Part shown: piece after piece, positions 42,979 to 50,357 of the stretch
Position numbering within the stretch: position 1 is the stretch's first letter
Layout: each line of letters starts with the position of its first letter
Assembly: GCA_965227535.1 (NCBI GenBank)
Contig: OZ245761.1
Location: 2,170,001 to 2,234,000, forward strand
From: SZUA-430 sp965227535
Lineage (GTDB): Bacteria; Pseudomonadota; Alphaproteobacteria; Micropepsales; Micropepsaceae
Length of the DNA: 64,000 nt
Direction of reading: 5' to 3'
Notes under the pieces: generated by a model
What the model saw: the letters and a program-made list of their open reading frames with translations, nothing else
Told to the model about the DNA's origin: nothing
Databases searched by the model: none
Translations under genes and position numbers: made by a program

Positions 42979-44274
42979 TTATTCCAAGACCTCTGTCGCG
43001 CTGATCTCGACGCCAAAGCCCGACAGGGCCACATAGGCTTGCGGCCGCGTCACCAGGTTTTTGATCGAAAAGATATTCAGATCGCGCAGAATCTGAGCGC
43101 CAAGACCGATCTCGCGCCATTGCCGCTGACGCACGACCTCGGACTTCACCTGTTCCGTGTCAGCAAGCGGCAACACCGGCACGCCCGCCGCGCCATCGCG
43201 CAAATAGACGAGCACGCCGCGCCCTTCCTGCGCAAATCGCGCCAGCGCCGCATTGATCAGCTTCGCCCCGCCGAACACGTCGCCCACCACCTGCGCCCGA
43301 TGCAGCCGTGCCGGCACATCGTGCCCGCTGCCGATTTCGCCATAGGTAAACGCGAAGTGGTGCACGGAGTCGAATGGCGTCACATACGTGTGCCCCGTCA
43401 ACGCTCCGATCGACGTCTCGACAGGAAACGTCGCAATGCATTTGACGAGCTTCTCACGCGCCTGCCGGTAGGCGATCAAATCCGCAACCGAGATGCGCTT
43501 CAACCCATGGCGATGCGCGAACATCGCAACCTCCGGCCCACGCATCACGCAGCCGTCGTCCTTGGTCAATTCCGCCAGCACACCAACAGGCGGCAGCTGC
43601 GCCAAGCGGCAGAGATCGACGCACGCCTCGGTATGCCCGGTGCGCATCAATACGCCGCCTTCCTTCGCAATCAGTGGAAACACATGCCCCGGCCGCACAA
43701 AATCGCCCGCACCCGTATTGCCGTTCGCCAGCGCGCGCACAGTGCTCGTGCGCTCGTCCGCCGAAATGCCGGTGGTCAATCCATGCCGCACATCGACCGA
43801 AACGGTGAACGCGGTGCCGAGAGGCGCATCGTTCGCCGCCACCATCGGATCGAGACGCAGACGATGCGCCACCTCGCTCGACACCGGCGCGCAAACGATG
43901 CCGGACGTGTGCCGGATGATGAACGCCATCTTCTCCGGCGTGCACTTCGATGCCGCGATAAAGAGATCGCCTTCGTTCTCGCGGTCGTCATCGTCGGTGA
44001 CGATCACCATCTCGCCGCGCGCAAACGCTTCGATCACCTCCGGCACACTCGACGCACGCAGATCCGCCTCGCCCGGCGGCGCAACCGGTGACATGAAATC
44101 GTTGGGCGTCACCTGGCCGCGCGTCTCGCGAAAGATGACCTCCGCCGTCTCTCGCGACAGCCAAGCGCCGTCATTGTTGCAAAGCTGAGTGACGGCGCTC
44201 GGCGAAAGATGCGTTCGGCGCGCAAACTCGACGCGCGATACATTGTTGGCAGTGAGCCATTCGGTGAGCTTCAT
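42979..44274 (-). CDS. ribB: HTH - 3,4-dihydroxy-2-butanone-4-phosphate synthase - degenerate GTP cyclohydrolase II fusion
   Basis: 431 residues. Residues 1-62 look like a Cro/YdaS-type helix-turn-helix (EFARRTHLSPSAVTQLCNN). About 72-275 is RibB with the active-site loop RENEGDLF (98-105) and GHTEACVDL. About 280-431 aligns with GTP cyclohydrolase II, but the zinc/catalytic block, normally HSECLTGD-x-F-x-SLRCDCG, reads LHRAQVVGDVFGG, and RQEGRGIGL reads RDGAAGVPV. All three zinc cysteines are lost, so this half should not hydrolyse GTP (RibBX-type variant). RibB makes the four-carbon unit of riboflavin. ATG 44274 chosen; ATG 44301 is possible. I saw no FMN riboswitch upstream. Confidence 0.9.
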   Translation of the reverse strand: MKLTEWLTANNVSRVEFARRTHLSPSAVTQLCNNDGAWLSRETAEVIFRETRGQVTPNDFMSPVAPPGEADLRASSVPEVIEAFARGEMVIVTDDDDRENEGDLFIAASKCTPEKMAFIIRHTSGIVCAPVSSEVAHRLRLDPMVAANDAPLGTAFTVSVDVRHGLTTGISADERTSTVRALANGNTGAGDFVRPGHVFPLIAKEGGVLMRTGHTEACVDLCRLAQLPPVGVLAELTKDDGCVMRGPEVAMFAHRHGLKRISVADLIAYRQAREKLVKCIATFPVETSIGALTGHTYVTPFDSVHHFAFTYGEIGSGHDVPARLHRAQVVGDVFGGAKLINAALARFAQEGRGVLVYLRDGAAGVPVLPLADTEQVKSEVVRQRQWREIGLGAQILRDLNIFSIKNLVTRPQAYVALSGFGVEISATEVLE

Positions 44275-44413
44275 GGGGCAAATGATGAGCGCCTGAGTCA
44301 TCGCCCGCAATACCGCAAAGCCCACATTTTCCGTGCCGAATTCAGTTGTACTGAACCTGCCGTAACGGCCGCCGTGTCGCGGCAGCCGCATGCTTCACCA
44401 CCACCGCAGCCAC

Positions 44414-44451
44414 AAAGAAACGCCCCCGCATGCACATGGCACGCAAGGGCG
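44414..44451 (-). terminator. Intrinsic terminator after the first acidic secreted protein gene
   Basis: On the minus strand a 13-bp stem (with G-U pairs) around a 5-base loop at 44421-44451, followed by TTTCTTT. It serves the gene ending at 44474 and insulates the ribB gene from it. Confidence 0.75.
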
Positions 44452-44473
44452 CTCTTAAAAATGATAGAAGCGT

Positions 44474-44812
44474 TTATTCCGGCTTCGGCTCCGGTTGACC
44501 CGGCTCATCGGCGTCCGGTTCGTCGTCGCTTGTATCGTCCGTCGCAGGCTCGTCCGACGGTTCGTCGTCCATCATGCCATCGTCAGGCGTGGGCGGACCT
44601 TGCAAATCGGGACCACCTTGACCGTCTTGCTGCGTTGCCGGCGAAGGCGCCATGGTCGTATCCACGTCGCTGGCATCGCCGCCAGCTTGCTCAAGCTGCT
44701 GAAGATTCAATGCGCGCACTTCCGCGTCTTGATCGTCCGCTTGAGCGATACCCGCACCGACTGAGAGCGCAACAATCGCCGCACCGGCGAGCGCAAGAGA
44801 TTTAATGGACAT
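44474..44812 (-). CDS. Small acidic secreted protein, LNLQQL-motif paralogue 1
   Basis: 112 residues. Signal peptide (MSIKSLALAGAAIVALSVGAGIAQA), then EVRALNLQQLEQA (about 31-43) and a long low-complexity Asp/Glu/Pro tail with no cysteine. AAGGAGGAAACGCTC is an excellent ribosome site. Not a recognised family. The core motif is shared with the neighbouring gene (ELNLRQLDDA). An acidic periplasmic or exported protein, perhaps cation-binding; function unknown. Confidence 0.75.
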   Translation of the reverse strand: MSIKSLALAGAAIVALSVGAGIAQADDQDAEVRALNLQQLEQAGGDASDVDTTMAPSPATQQDGQGGPDLQGPPTPDDGMMDDEPSDEPATDDTSDDEPDADEPGQPEPKPE

Positions 44813-45004
44813 GAGCGTTTCCTCCTTGTGAACCAATAAATTCCTAACGTCCGCCAAGCCGGTACGTTCCGGACATTGCCTGATGTTAATGCCAAATCGA
44901 AGGGAACACGCGCCAACGCGTGGTCGATTGCGGCCAAGCTCAACGCAAACGACGCCAGCGATCACAACGATCACCGACGTCGCGCATTCTTCAAAGCTCA
45001 GCGA

Positions 45005-45460
45005 TTACTGGTCATCGCCCGGATACGGCGCGTCATCGTCGTCGTAGGGGCCGGCGTCGTCATCGCCATCATCGGGATCAGCGCCGCGATCTGACGGCCC
45101 GTATGCGCCATCGGGTGGAAGACCGACATCCGGCGGCGGTGGTCCATAGCCACGATCGTCCGCATCCGGATCATAGGGATCGTAAGGGCCACCCTGACCG
45201 TTGATATCGCTGTCGTCGTCCCCGTCATCGTAGAGGGCGTTTCCGGAGTCGTCATACGATCCGTCAGCATTATCATAACCGCGATCGTCACCATTGACCG
45301 CTCGTGCATCATCTAGCTGCCTGAGATTGAGTTCGCGCGTCTCATCCGCTTGATCGTCATAGCAACGGCTTTCGCCGCATTGATACGTATCGCTCGCCCA
45401 GGCCACGCTCGAAAGCGCGGTGGCGGCCAAGCTCAAGACAAAAATCCGTTTGATAGACAT
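45005..45460 (-). CDS. Acidic secreted protein, LNLRQL-motif paralogue 2
   Basis: 151 residues. Signal peptide to about residue 22 (VAWA), a short Cys pair (CGESRC), then ETRELNLRQLDDA (about 40-52) and an Asp/Gly/Tyr/Pro-rich tail with many DDD and YD repeats. AAGGATCACCT before the ATG. It lies upstream of the first acidic gene on the same strand with a gap of about 190 bp. Not recognised; the high Asp content suggests divalent-cation binding. Confidence 0.75.
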   Translation of the reverse strand: MSIKRIFVLSLAATALSSVAWASDTYQCGESRCYDDQADETRELNLRQLDDARAVNGDDRGYDNADGSYDDSGNALYDDGDDDSDINGQGGPYDPYDPDADDRGYGPPPPDVGLPPDGAYGPSDRGADPDDGDDDAGPYDDDDAPYPGDDQ

Positions 45461-45538
45461 AGGTGATCCTTCCCGCGGCAGGGAACATGCGCCGACCTAA
45501 CAACGCACCAGGGGAAGCCCTAGTTCCAACGGCGCCGG

Positions 45539-46549
45539 CTAAAGCACGTCGCGCCCGAGGTCGGGGAACACTTTACCCACTTTGCCCAGCAGATACTCGC
45601 CATACGTGCCTTGGAACACGTGCACGTTTGCGCGATCCCACCGCTCCGCGCTGTCGTCGCGCACGGCCGACGCGCGTTCAGGCAACGGCTCAATCACCGC
45701 GTCGAACGATGGATCGAAAAACAGCGGAAACGACAACCGGTCGCGTCCGCTGACGTTGCGCACGCGATGCGGCGTCGAGCGATAGAAGCCGCCGCTCAGC
45801 CGATCAAGCATGTCACCGATGTTGCAAACGAGCGTATCGGGAATCGGCGGCGCCTCGATCCACCCATCGCGCGCCCTCACCTGCAGCCCCCCGCAATCGT
45901 CCTGCGCCAGCAACGTCAGCAAGCCGTAATCTGTATGCTCCCCCACGCCCCATTCGTCATCGCCACCTGCTTCGTTGGGCGTACGCGCCGGCGGGTAGTG
46001 AAACACGCGAAACAGAACCGTCGGATCGGCCGTGTAGGTATCCGCGAAGTAATCCTCATCGAGCCCAAGGCTCAACGCCACACCACGCATCACCGCATGC
46101 GCCGCACGCGTCGTGCGCGCCATGAAGTCCAGCACCGCAGGCTTCAGCTCCGGCACCGCCGCAGGCCACTGATTGCCGCCATGCATCGGAACGCCCGCTC
46201 GCACGCGCGGATCGTCGGCATCAAGCTCCGTCCCGAAGTAGACGCCTTCCTTCAAATCAGGCTTACCCGACGTCAGCTCACCGCCGACCGGAAAAAACCC
46301 GCGCCACGCACGACCGCCGCGCGCCATGGCGATCGTCATCTTCTCGTCGTTTGGCAGCGCAAAGAACGCGCGGCTCGCGCGATCCAACCGCGCCACAACA
46401 TCGGCATCGACGCCATGCCCCGCAATATAGAAGAAGCCGGTGTCGCGGCACGCACGCTCGATCTCGCGGGCAACGCCATCGCGGCGCCGGCCGCGTTCAA
46501 GCAGTGGCGCAATATCGATTACCGGCAGCGATCGTAGCGGGGTGATCAT
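45539..46549 (-). CDS. Isopenicillin-N-synthase-like 2OG/Fe(II) oxygenase
   Basis: 336 residues. The non-heme oxygenase N-terminal block (PVIDIAPLLERG, CRDTGFFYIAGHGVD) precedes the 2OG-Fe(II) core. Iron ligands are His and Asp in GEHTDYGLLTLL and His in STPHRV, with the 2OG-binding Arg in DRLSFPLFF. ATG 46549 preferred over a GTG 33 bases upstream. Substrate cannot be told; relatives act on small molecules, amino-acid derivatives and gibberellin-like compounds. Confidence 0.92.
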   Translation of the reverse strand: MITPLRSLPVIDIAPLLERGRRRDGVAREIERACRDTGFFYIAGHGVDADVVARLDRASRAFFALPNDEKMTIAMARGGRAWRGFFPVGGELTSGKPDLKEGVYFGTELDADDPRVRAGVPMHGGNQWPAAVPELKPAVLDFMARTTRAAHAVMRGVALSLGLDEDYFADTYTADPTVLFRVFHYPPARTPNEAGGDDEWGVGEHTDYGLLTLLAQDDCGGLQVRARDGWIEAPPIPDTLVCNIGDMLDRLSGGFYRSTPHRVRNVSGRDRLSFPLFFDPSFDAVIEPLPERASAVRDDSAERWDRANVHVFQGTYGEYLLGKVGKVFPDLGRDVL

Positions 46550-46675
46550 CGAATTCTCGGGTGTTCCTATTGACGATAGCACATGTGATTAAACCTGTTT
46601 ACACGACCAAACACATAGAGTATATCGTATTTGAATATGACCCGTAACGACACCGACAGAGAGGAGCAAACGATC
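46550..46675. promoter_or_regulatory. Divergent promoter region of the oxygenase gene and a small ORF
   Basis: An AT-richer stretch (about 46565-46640, including GAGTATATCGTATTTGAATATG) between divergently arranged starts. It very probably holds promoters, but no unambiguous -35/-10 pair could be set. Confidence 0.35.
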
Positions 46676-46783
46676 ATGACGACGCCTTGCGCACCTCAAG
46701 CCCTGCGCCCCTGTCGAATGTGTATCACCCCGGCCCCGAACGGCCGGCCCGGCGCCCGTCGCGCCGCTTACGCAGTGTCTTAG
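46676..46783 (+). CDS. Possible small ORF (35 aa) with strong ribosome site
   Basis: ATG at 46676 follows AGAGAGGAGCAAACGATC, one of the better Shine-Dalgarno sites in the window. It reads MTTPCAPQALRPCRMCITP... to a TAG at 46783. The product has three cysteines in the first 16 residues and is otherwise low complexity. It could be a leader peptide for the next gene at 46828 or a chance ORF. Confidence 0.35.
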   Translation: MTTPCAPQALRPCRMCITPAPNGRPGARRAAYAVS

Positions 46784-46827
46784 AACCGGCGCAATCTGCG
46801 CGCCGACCAAAATGGGTTCGAAAATTC

Positions 46828-47028
46828 ATGTCCGAAGCCTTTGTCATCGAAGTCCGCGGCCAAGCCGCCGGCGCCGTTTTTCGCGAGCGCAGCGGGTACC
46901 GCTTCGTCGCCGTCGATCCGACTTTCGCCCCGCTTGAGGGCAAGACTTTCGCGTCTGTCGTGCAGGCCGAAAACTCCGCGACGCGCCTTGCGCCGCCGCG
47001 GGGACGTTTGTTGCGCGCTGCATTCTAG
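46828..47028 (+). CDS. Small conserved-type protein of unknown function
   Basis: 66 residues from ATG 46828 (MSEAFVIEVRGQAAGAVFRE...). The pattern of a short beta strand, G-x-x-A-G-x-V/A-F/V-R-E/D-x-x-G-Y-R-F, then L-E-G-K-T/x-F, resembles a small, function-unknown alphaproteobacterial protein type I recall but cannot verify here. An excellent terminator hairpin follows, supporting transcription. The longer upstream frame (back to 46687) is not convincing. Confidence 0.65.
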   Translation: MSEAFVIEVRGQAAGAVFRERSGYRFVAVDPTFAPLEGKTFASVVQAENSATRLAPPRGRLLRAAF

Positions 47029-47098
47029 CACGCGACACCCTCTGTCCCGCCGCGCCGACGCCGGCGGGAGCCGTTCATGCGTTCCTCCCTAAACTTGG

Positions 47099-47120
47099 GG
47101 GCCTGGTGCAAACCGGGCCC
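47099..47120 (+). terminator. Terminator after the small protein gene
   Basis: GGGCCTGGT-GCAA-ACCGGGCCC: 9-bp stem (one G-U) with a tetraloop, followed by TCATCTTTCT. At a convergent junction with the HWE-kinase gene. Confidence 0.75.
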
Positions 47121-47128
47121 TCATCTTT

Positions 47129-48496
47129 CTAGATCAGCGCGACGGGCTTCGTGCGCGAACGCGTGAACCCCATGCGGCAGACGAGCCCCTCCGGCCGGTA
47201 GTCGAGCGTCACCTCCGCGTTTTGCTCGCTATCCACCGCGGCCTTCACGATGCGCGTGCCAAATCCTTTGCGGGTGGGCGCCGTCACCGGCGGTCCATCG
47301 CGTTCGATCCACTCGAATGTCACGCGCTCCGTCTCGCCCTCGACGGCTCTGGTCCACCTGATGGAAACTTTCCCGTCCTGATTGGAAAGAGCGCCATACT
47401 TCGCCGCATTCGTCGCCAGCTCGTTACACGCAAGCGCGATGCCGCCGACGGTTTGCTCCTTCAACAGCAGCGGTGGCCCTTCGATAAAAATCTTGGTCTG
47501 AACCTCGCTGCCGAACGGCGCCAGCGCGGCCGGCACCACGTCCGCAAGATCCACGTCCTGCGCGTTCGCCTTCAGCACCAAATCGCCGGCGCTCTGCAAC
47601 GCCCCGACGCGCCGCAGGAACGTCTGCGCAAACGCCTCGACGTCCAGCTTGTCCTTGGGCATGGCTGCGTTGACAAGCGCACGAATGACCGCGATGAAAT
47701 TCGTCAACCGGTGCCGCAAATCGCCCAGCAGCAACTCGCGCCGCGTCTCCGATGCCTTGCGCTCGGTCACATCGCGCAGCGACGCGACGATTTCCTCGAC
47801 CTTGCCGTCGCCGTCGAGCAGCGGCACAGCCGTCACTGAGAACCAGCGCCAATCGTTGCTTCCGGCATCGCGGATACGCACGTCCACCGGCGCGGTCAAC
47901 GAAACCTTCTGCCGGTCATCGGGATGCACGGCATCCAGCCAGCCCATGCCGCTGTAGGCAGGCCAAGTCATGCCCGACAGCATCTCCCACCCCGGCTGGG
48001 GCTCTCGGCAGCCGCCGGCCGGATCAAAGACGCTGACGATATTCGTCGACGCTTCGACCAAGGCGCGATAGCGGTTTTCGTTCCGCCGCGACTGCCAAAA
48101 CAAGTCGCGCAGCGCGATGGCAAGCACCAACTCCACCGCCGCCGACACGACGAACAAAGCGGCGCTCGTGAGCTCCGTGACCGACAGTCCGGAAAACCCA
48201 TGCGCGCCCGTGAAGAAGACCACGCCCGCCAGCACGGACAAAACCAGCGTCCAAAATCCGGGCCAGAACCCGCCGACAAGTCCGGCAATCGCGATCGCAG
48301 GAAAATAGGTCGCGAATGGCACGACGCCAGGTACCCAAACGCCGACCACCGCGCGGATCAATGTCGCTGTCCCGAAGCAAAGGCTGACCAAAGCCCATTG
48401 CGTCACGCCGTCGAGCGGGGGCGCGCTGGACCGGCCGCGCAGCGCCGGCGACAGGAACGAAACGGTCGACCTTATGGCGCGAACTAAATTACTCAC
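47129..48496 (-). CDS. HWE-type sensor histidine kinase with DUF4118-like membrane domain and PAS
   Basis: 455 residues. Four membrane helices (about 30-130; DUF4118/MASE-like) then PAS (about 145-255; NRYRALVEASTNIVSVFDPAGG, DAVHPDD). Kinase core of HWE/HisKA_2 type with LLLGDLRHRLTNFIAVIRALV (His in RHRLTN) and ACNELATNAAKYGALS. In this class the histidine motif differs from HisKA. Usually senses light or stress and signals through a receiver; none is adjacent. Start at 48496. Confidence 0.93.
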   Translation of the reverse strand: MSNLVRAIRSTVSFLSPALRGRSSAPPLDGVTQWALVSLCFGTATLIRAVVGVWVPGVVPFATYFPAIAIAGLVGGFWPGFWTLVLSVLAGVVFFTGAHGFSGLSVTELTSAALFVVSAAVELVLAIALRDLFWQSRRNENRYRALVEASTNIVSVFDPAGGCREPQPGWEMLSGMTWPAYSGMGWLDAVHPDDRQKVSLTAPVDVRIRDAGSNDWRWFSVTAVPLLDGDGKVEEIVASLRDVTERKASETRRELLLGDLRHRLTNFIAVIRALVNAAMPKDKLDVEAFAQTFLRRVGALQSAGDLVLKANAQDVDLADVVPAALAPFGSEVQTKIFIEGPPLLLKEQTVGGIALACNELATNAAKYGALSNQDGKVSIRWTRAVEGETERVTFEWIERDGPPVTAPTRKGFGTRIVKAAVDSEQNAEVTLDYRPEGLVCRMGFTRSRTKPVALI

Positions 48497-48660
48497 GGAG
48501 GTTCCGTCAGCCCTACGACAACGCCGATGCTTCTCTTAGATACCACGTTGAACCCGACGCATAGAGCGCAACACAGACGGAACTTCTGGGCGGTAACGCA
48601 CCCGCGGCACAGCGCCTAGACTCCACCGCTCAAGGTGATTCGTACGCGTCCGGGGTACCC
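48497..48660. other. Short intergenic stretch, no evident elements
   Basis: 164 bp between the divergent kinase and endonuclease genes. No clear promoter consensus, hairpin or small gene seen. Confidence 0.3.
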
Positions 48661-49434
48661 ATGAGATCCTTAATCCGCACCTTCGTCTTTGTTGCACTAG
48701 CAGCAGGCCTCGCCGCGTGCGGCGGCCCCGAAAAGGTCTTTCCGACAACGATGCCGCCGGCAGCGGCGATCGGCGCCAGTTCCCCGGCCGTCCGCTGGGA
48801 GAACATCGCCGACCTGCCCTGGCCGCAAGGCGGTCAGACCACGTACAAGACCTATGAAGACAGCCGCCGGATCTTCTGGAAGCAGATGTATCCAAAGGGC
48901 GGAACGGAACTCTACTGCGCGGTCACATTCGATGGCGCGCGCAAGAACCCGCTGAACCAATCGCTGTCGGTGGAACATGTCTTCCCCGCCGACGCGATCG
49001 CCGAGAACGAACCGGGCTGCACCAACCGCACGTGCGCGGTCCCCAAAGCGCAGCGCGCCATGGCCGACCTGCAAAACCTGTGGCCCGCCTTTCAGCGCGT
49101 AAACTCCAGCCGCAGCAATCTTCGCTACGGCGAAATCCCGGGTGAGGACGCCCGCCGCTACGCCGAATTCTGCCCCGATTACGAGCGCGGGACCGGCTCG
49201 AAAGCGATCGTCGAACCACGCGACGACATCAAGGGCGACCTCGCCCGCTCGATTGTCTACATGCACTTCGTCTACGGCCTGCCGTTCGAGAAGGCGGTGG
49301 CCGACAAAGGCCTCCTCCTGGACTGGATGACGATGGATCCGCCGGATGCGGAGGAATTGCGCCGCAACGCGCTCATCGACCGCTTACAGGGCACGCCCAA
49401 CCCGCTTCTTCAGGAAGCGTTCATGGGTTTGTGA
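48661..49434 (+). CDS. Endonuclease I (EndA/NucM) family lipoprotein
   Basis: 257 residues. Lipoprotein signal (AAGLAAC, Cys about 20) followed by the NucM/EndA nuclease domain. Its core is SVEHVFPADAI (His as general base), DLQNLWPAFQRVNSSRSNLRYGEIPG and VEPRDDIKGDLARSIVYM. It should be membrane-tethered in the periplasm and degrade DNA nonspecifically. Most family members are soluble secreted proteins, so the lipid anchor is slightly unusual. A cysteine pattern (CTNRTC) is present. Confidence 0.9.
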   Translation: MRSLIRTFVFVALAAGLAACGGPEKVFPTTMPPAAAIGASSPAVRWENIADLPWPQGGQTTYKTYEDSRRIFWKQMYPKGGTELYCAVTFDGARKNPLNQSLSVEHVFPADAIAENEPGCTNRTCAVPKAQRAMADLQNLWPAFQRVNSSRSNLRYGEIPGEDARRYAEFCPDYERGTGSKAIVEPRDDIKGDLARSIVYMHFVYGLPFEKAVADKGLLLDWMTMDPPDAEELRRNALIDRLQGTPNPLLQEAFMGL

Positions 49435-49522
49435 GAGCACGTGACCTCGCAGAGACAGCGACGCCTTTAACGCTCCCATGTGACGGAGCGCGCACGTCTC
49501 CGCCTGTGTCCCCTCATCTCGA

Positions 49523-49559
49523 TTAACCGATTCGCAAGCAAGTAGTGCGAATGGTTAAC
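49523..49559. promoter_or_regulatory. Inverted repeat with TTAACC half-sites before the outer-membrane gene
   Basis: TTAACCGATTCGCA (49523-49536) and TGCGAATGGTTAA (49546-49558) form an imperfect dyad; the right arm read on the other strand contains TTAACCAT. TTAACCAT-type half-sites are known targets of the alphaproteobacterial cell-cycle regulator CtrA. A further TTAA-N7-TTCA (49555-49569) is a near match to the full CtrA site. Confidence 0.4.
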
Positions 49560-49611
49560 CGCGCGTTCACCTCCTCAGCGGGGGGAAGAAGGCGAAACTG
49601 AGGAGAAAAGC

Positions 49612-50298
49612 ATGCGAACAAGAATAACCTTGCTTGCTACCACGGCCATCGCAGCGCTCGCGATGACTGCACCAGCCCAAGCCGCCGGCAGCGGCTGGTA
49701 CCTAAGCCTATCAGGCGGCGCCAATTGGCTCGACGATAATGATTTCGCCGTATCCAATGGGGTCGACACACTTGCGGTAAACACTGAAAGCGACACCGGT
49801 TGGTTCGTTGGCGGTGCGGTCGGCTACAGCCTCTCGCAGCTCGTGACACCGGGTCTGCGGGTCGAGGTTGAAGTGGGCTATCGCGAGAACTCGGTCGACG
49901 GCGACTGGGTATCGACAACGGGCGTCATCGCCGACGCCGGCCTGCTTGAGTACGACCACACCGGCCTGTCGGTACTTGCCAACGCTTGGTACGATTTCGA
50001 CGTCGGCGGCTTCCGGCCGTATATCGGCGGCGGCATCGGCTGGGCCGATGTCGAAGTCGAAGGCAACTTCCTCGGCGGTGATGTACCGGCGTTCAAGTAC
50101 TCGGACGACGGCTTCGCCTGGCAAGTCGGCGGCGGGATCAACTTCCAAATCTCGCCGAACGTGCAGCTCGGTGTTGGGTACCGTTACTTCTCGGGGCCTG
50201 AAGTGACCCTGTTTGCACCTGGCGTCGGAAACACCGTGGGCGGCGATCTCGACCACGACAATCACACAGCCACCGCGACCATCACATTCTTGATGTAA
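49612..50298 (+). CDS. Outer-membrane beta-barrel (porin-family) protein
   Basis: 228 residues. Signal peptide to about residue 24 (APAQA), then alternating hydrophobic strands ending ATATITFLM, with a C-terminal hydrophobic residue. It has eight or so amphipathic strands (for example GWFVGGAVGYSL, LRVEVEVGY, FRPYIGGGIGWADV, NVQLGVGYRYF), the OmpA/Omp25-like small barrel. AACTGAGGAG precedes the ATG; a strong terminator follows. Structural or adhesion role; not a large-pore channel by size. Confidence 0.9.
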   Translation: MRTRITLLATTAIAALAMTAPAQAAGSGWYLSLSGGANWLDDNDFAVSNGVDTLAVNTESDTGWFVGGAVGYSLSQLVTPGLRVEVEVGYRENSVDGDWVSTTGVIADAGLLEYDHTGLSVLANAWYDFDVGGFRPYIGGGIGWADVEVEGNFLGGDVPAFKYSDDGFAWQVGGGINFQISPNVQLGVGYRYFSGPEVTLFAPGVGNTVGGDLDHDNHTATATITFLM

Positions 50299-50316
50299 CG
50301 CGGCGCACGCCTAAAG

Positions 50317-50353
50317 GCCGCCTTCGAGCGCAAGATTCGAAGGCGGCTTTTTT
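50317..50353 (+). terminator. Intrinsic terminator of the outer-membrane gene
   Basis: GCCGCCTTCGA and TCGAAGGCGGC form a perfect 11-bp stem around a 9-base loop, followed by TTTTTT. Confidence 0.95.
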
Positions 50354-50357
50354 GTGC

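Noticed and set aside
44275..44413. FMN riboswitch upstream of ribB
   Set aside because: I could not find the conserved RFN sequence or its multi-arm layout in the leader region; regulation, if any, would have to be by another means such as the HTH domain.
44906..44925. Hairpin CACGCG-CCAA-CGCGTG as terminator after the second acidic gene
   Set aside because: Only six base pairs and no real T run; too weak to call.
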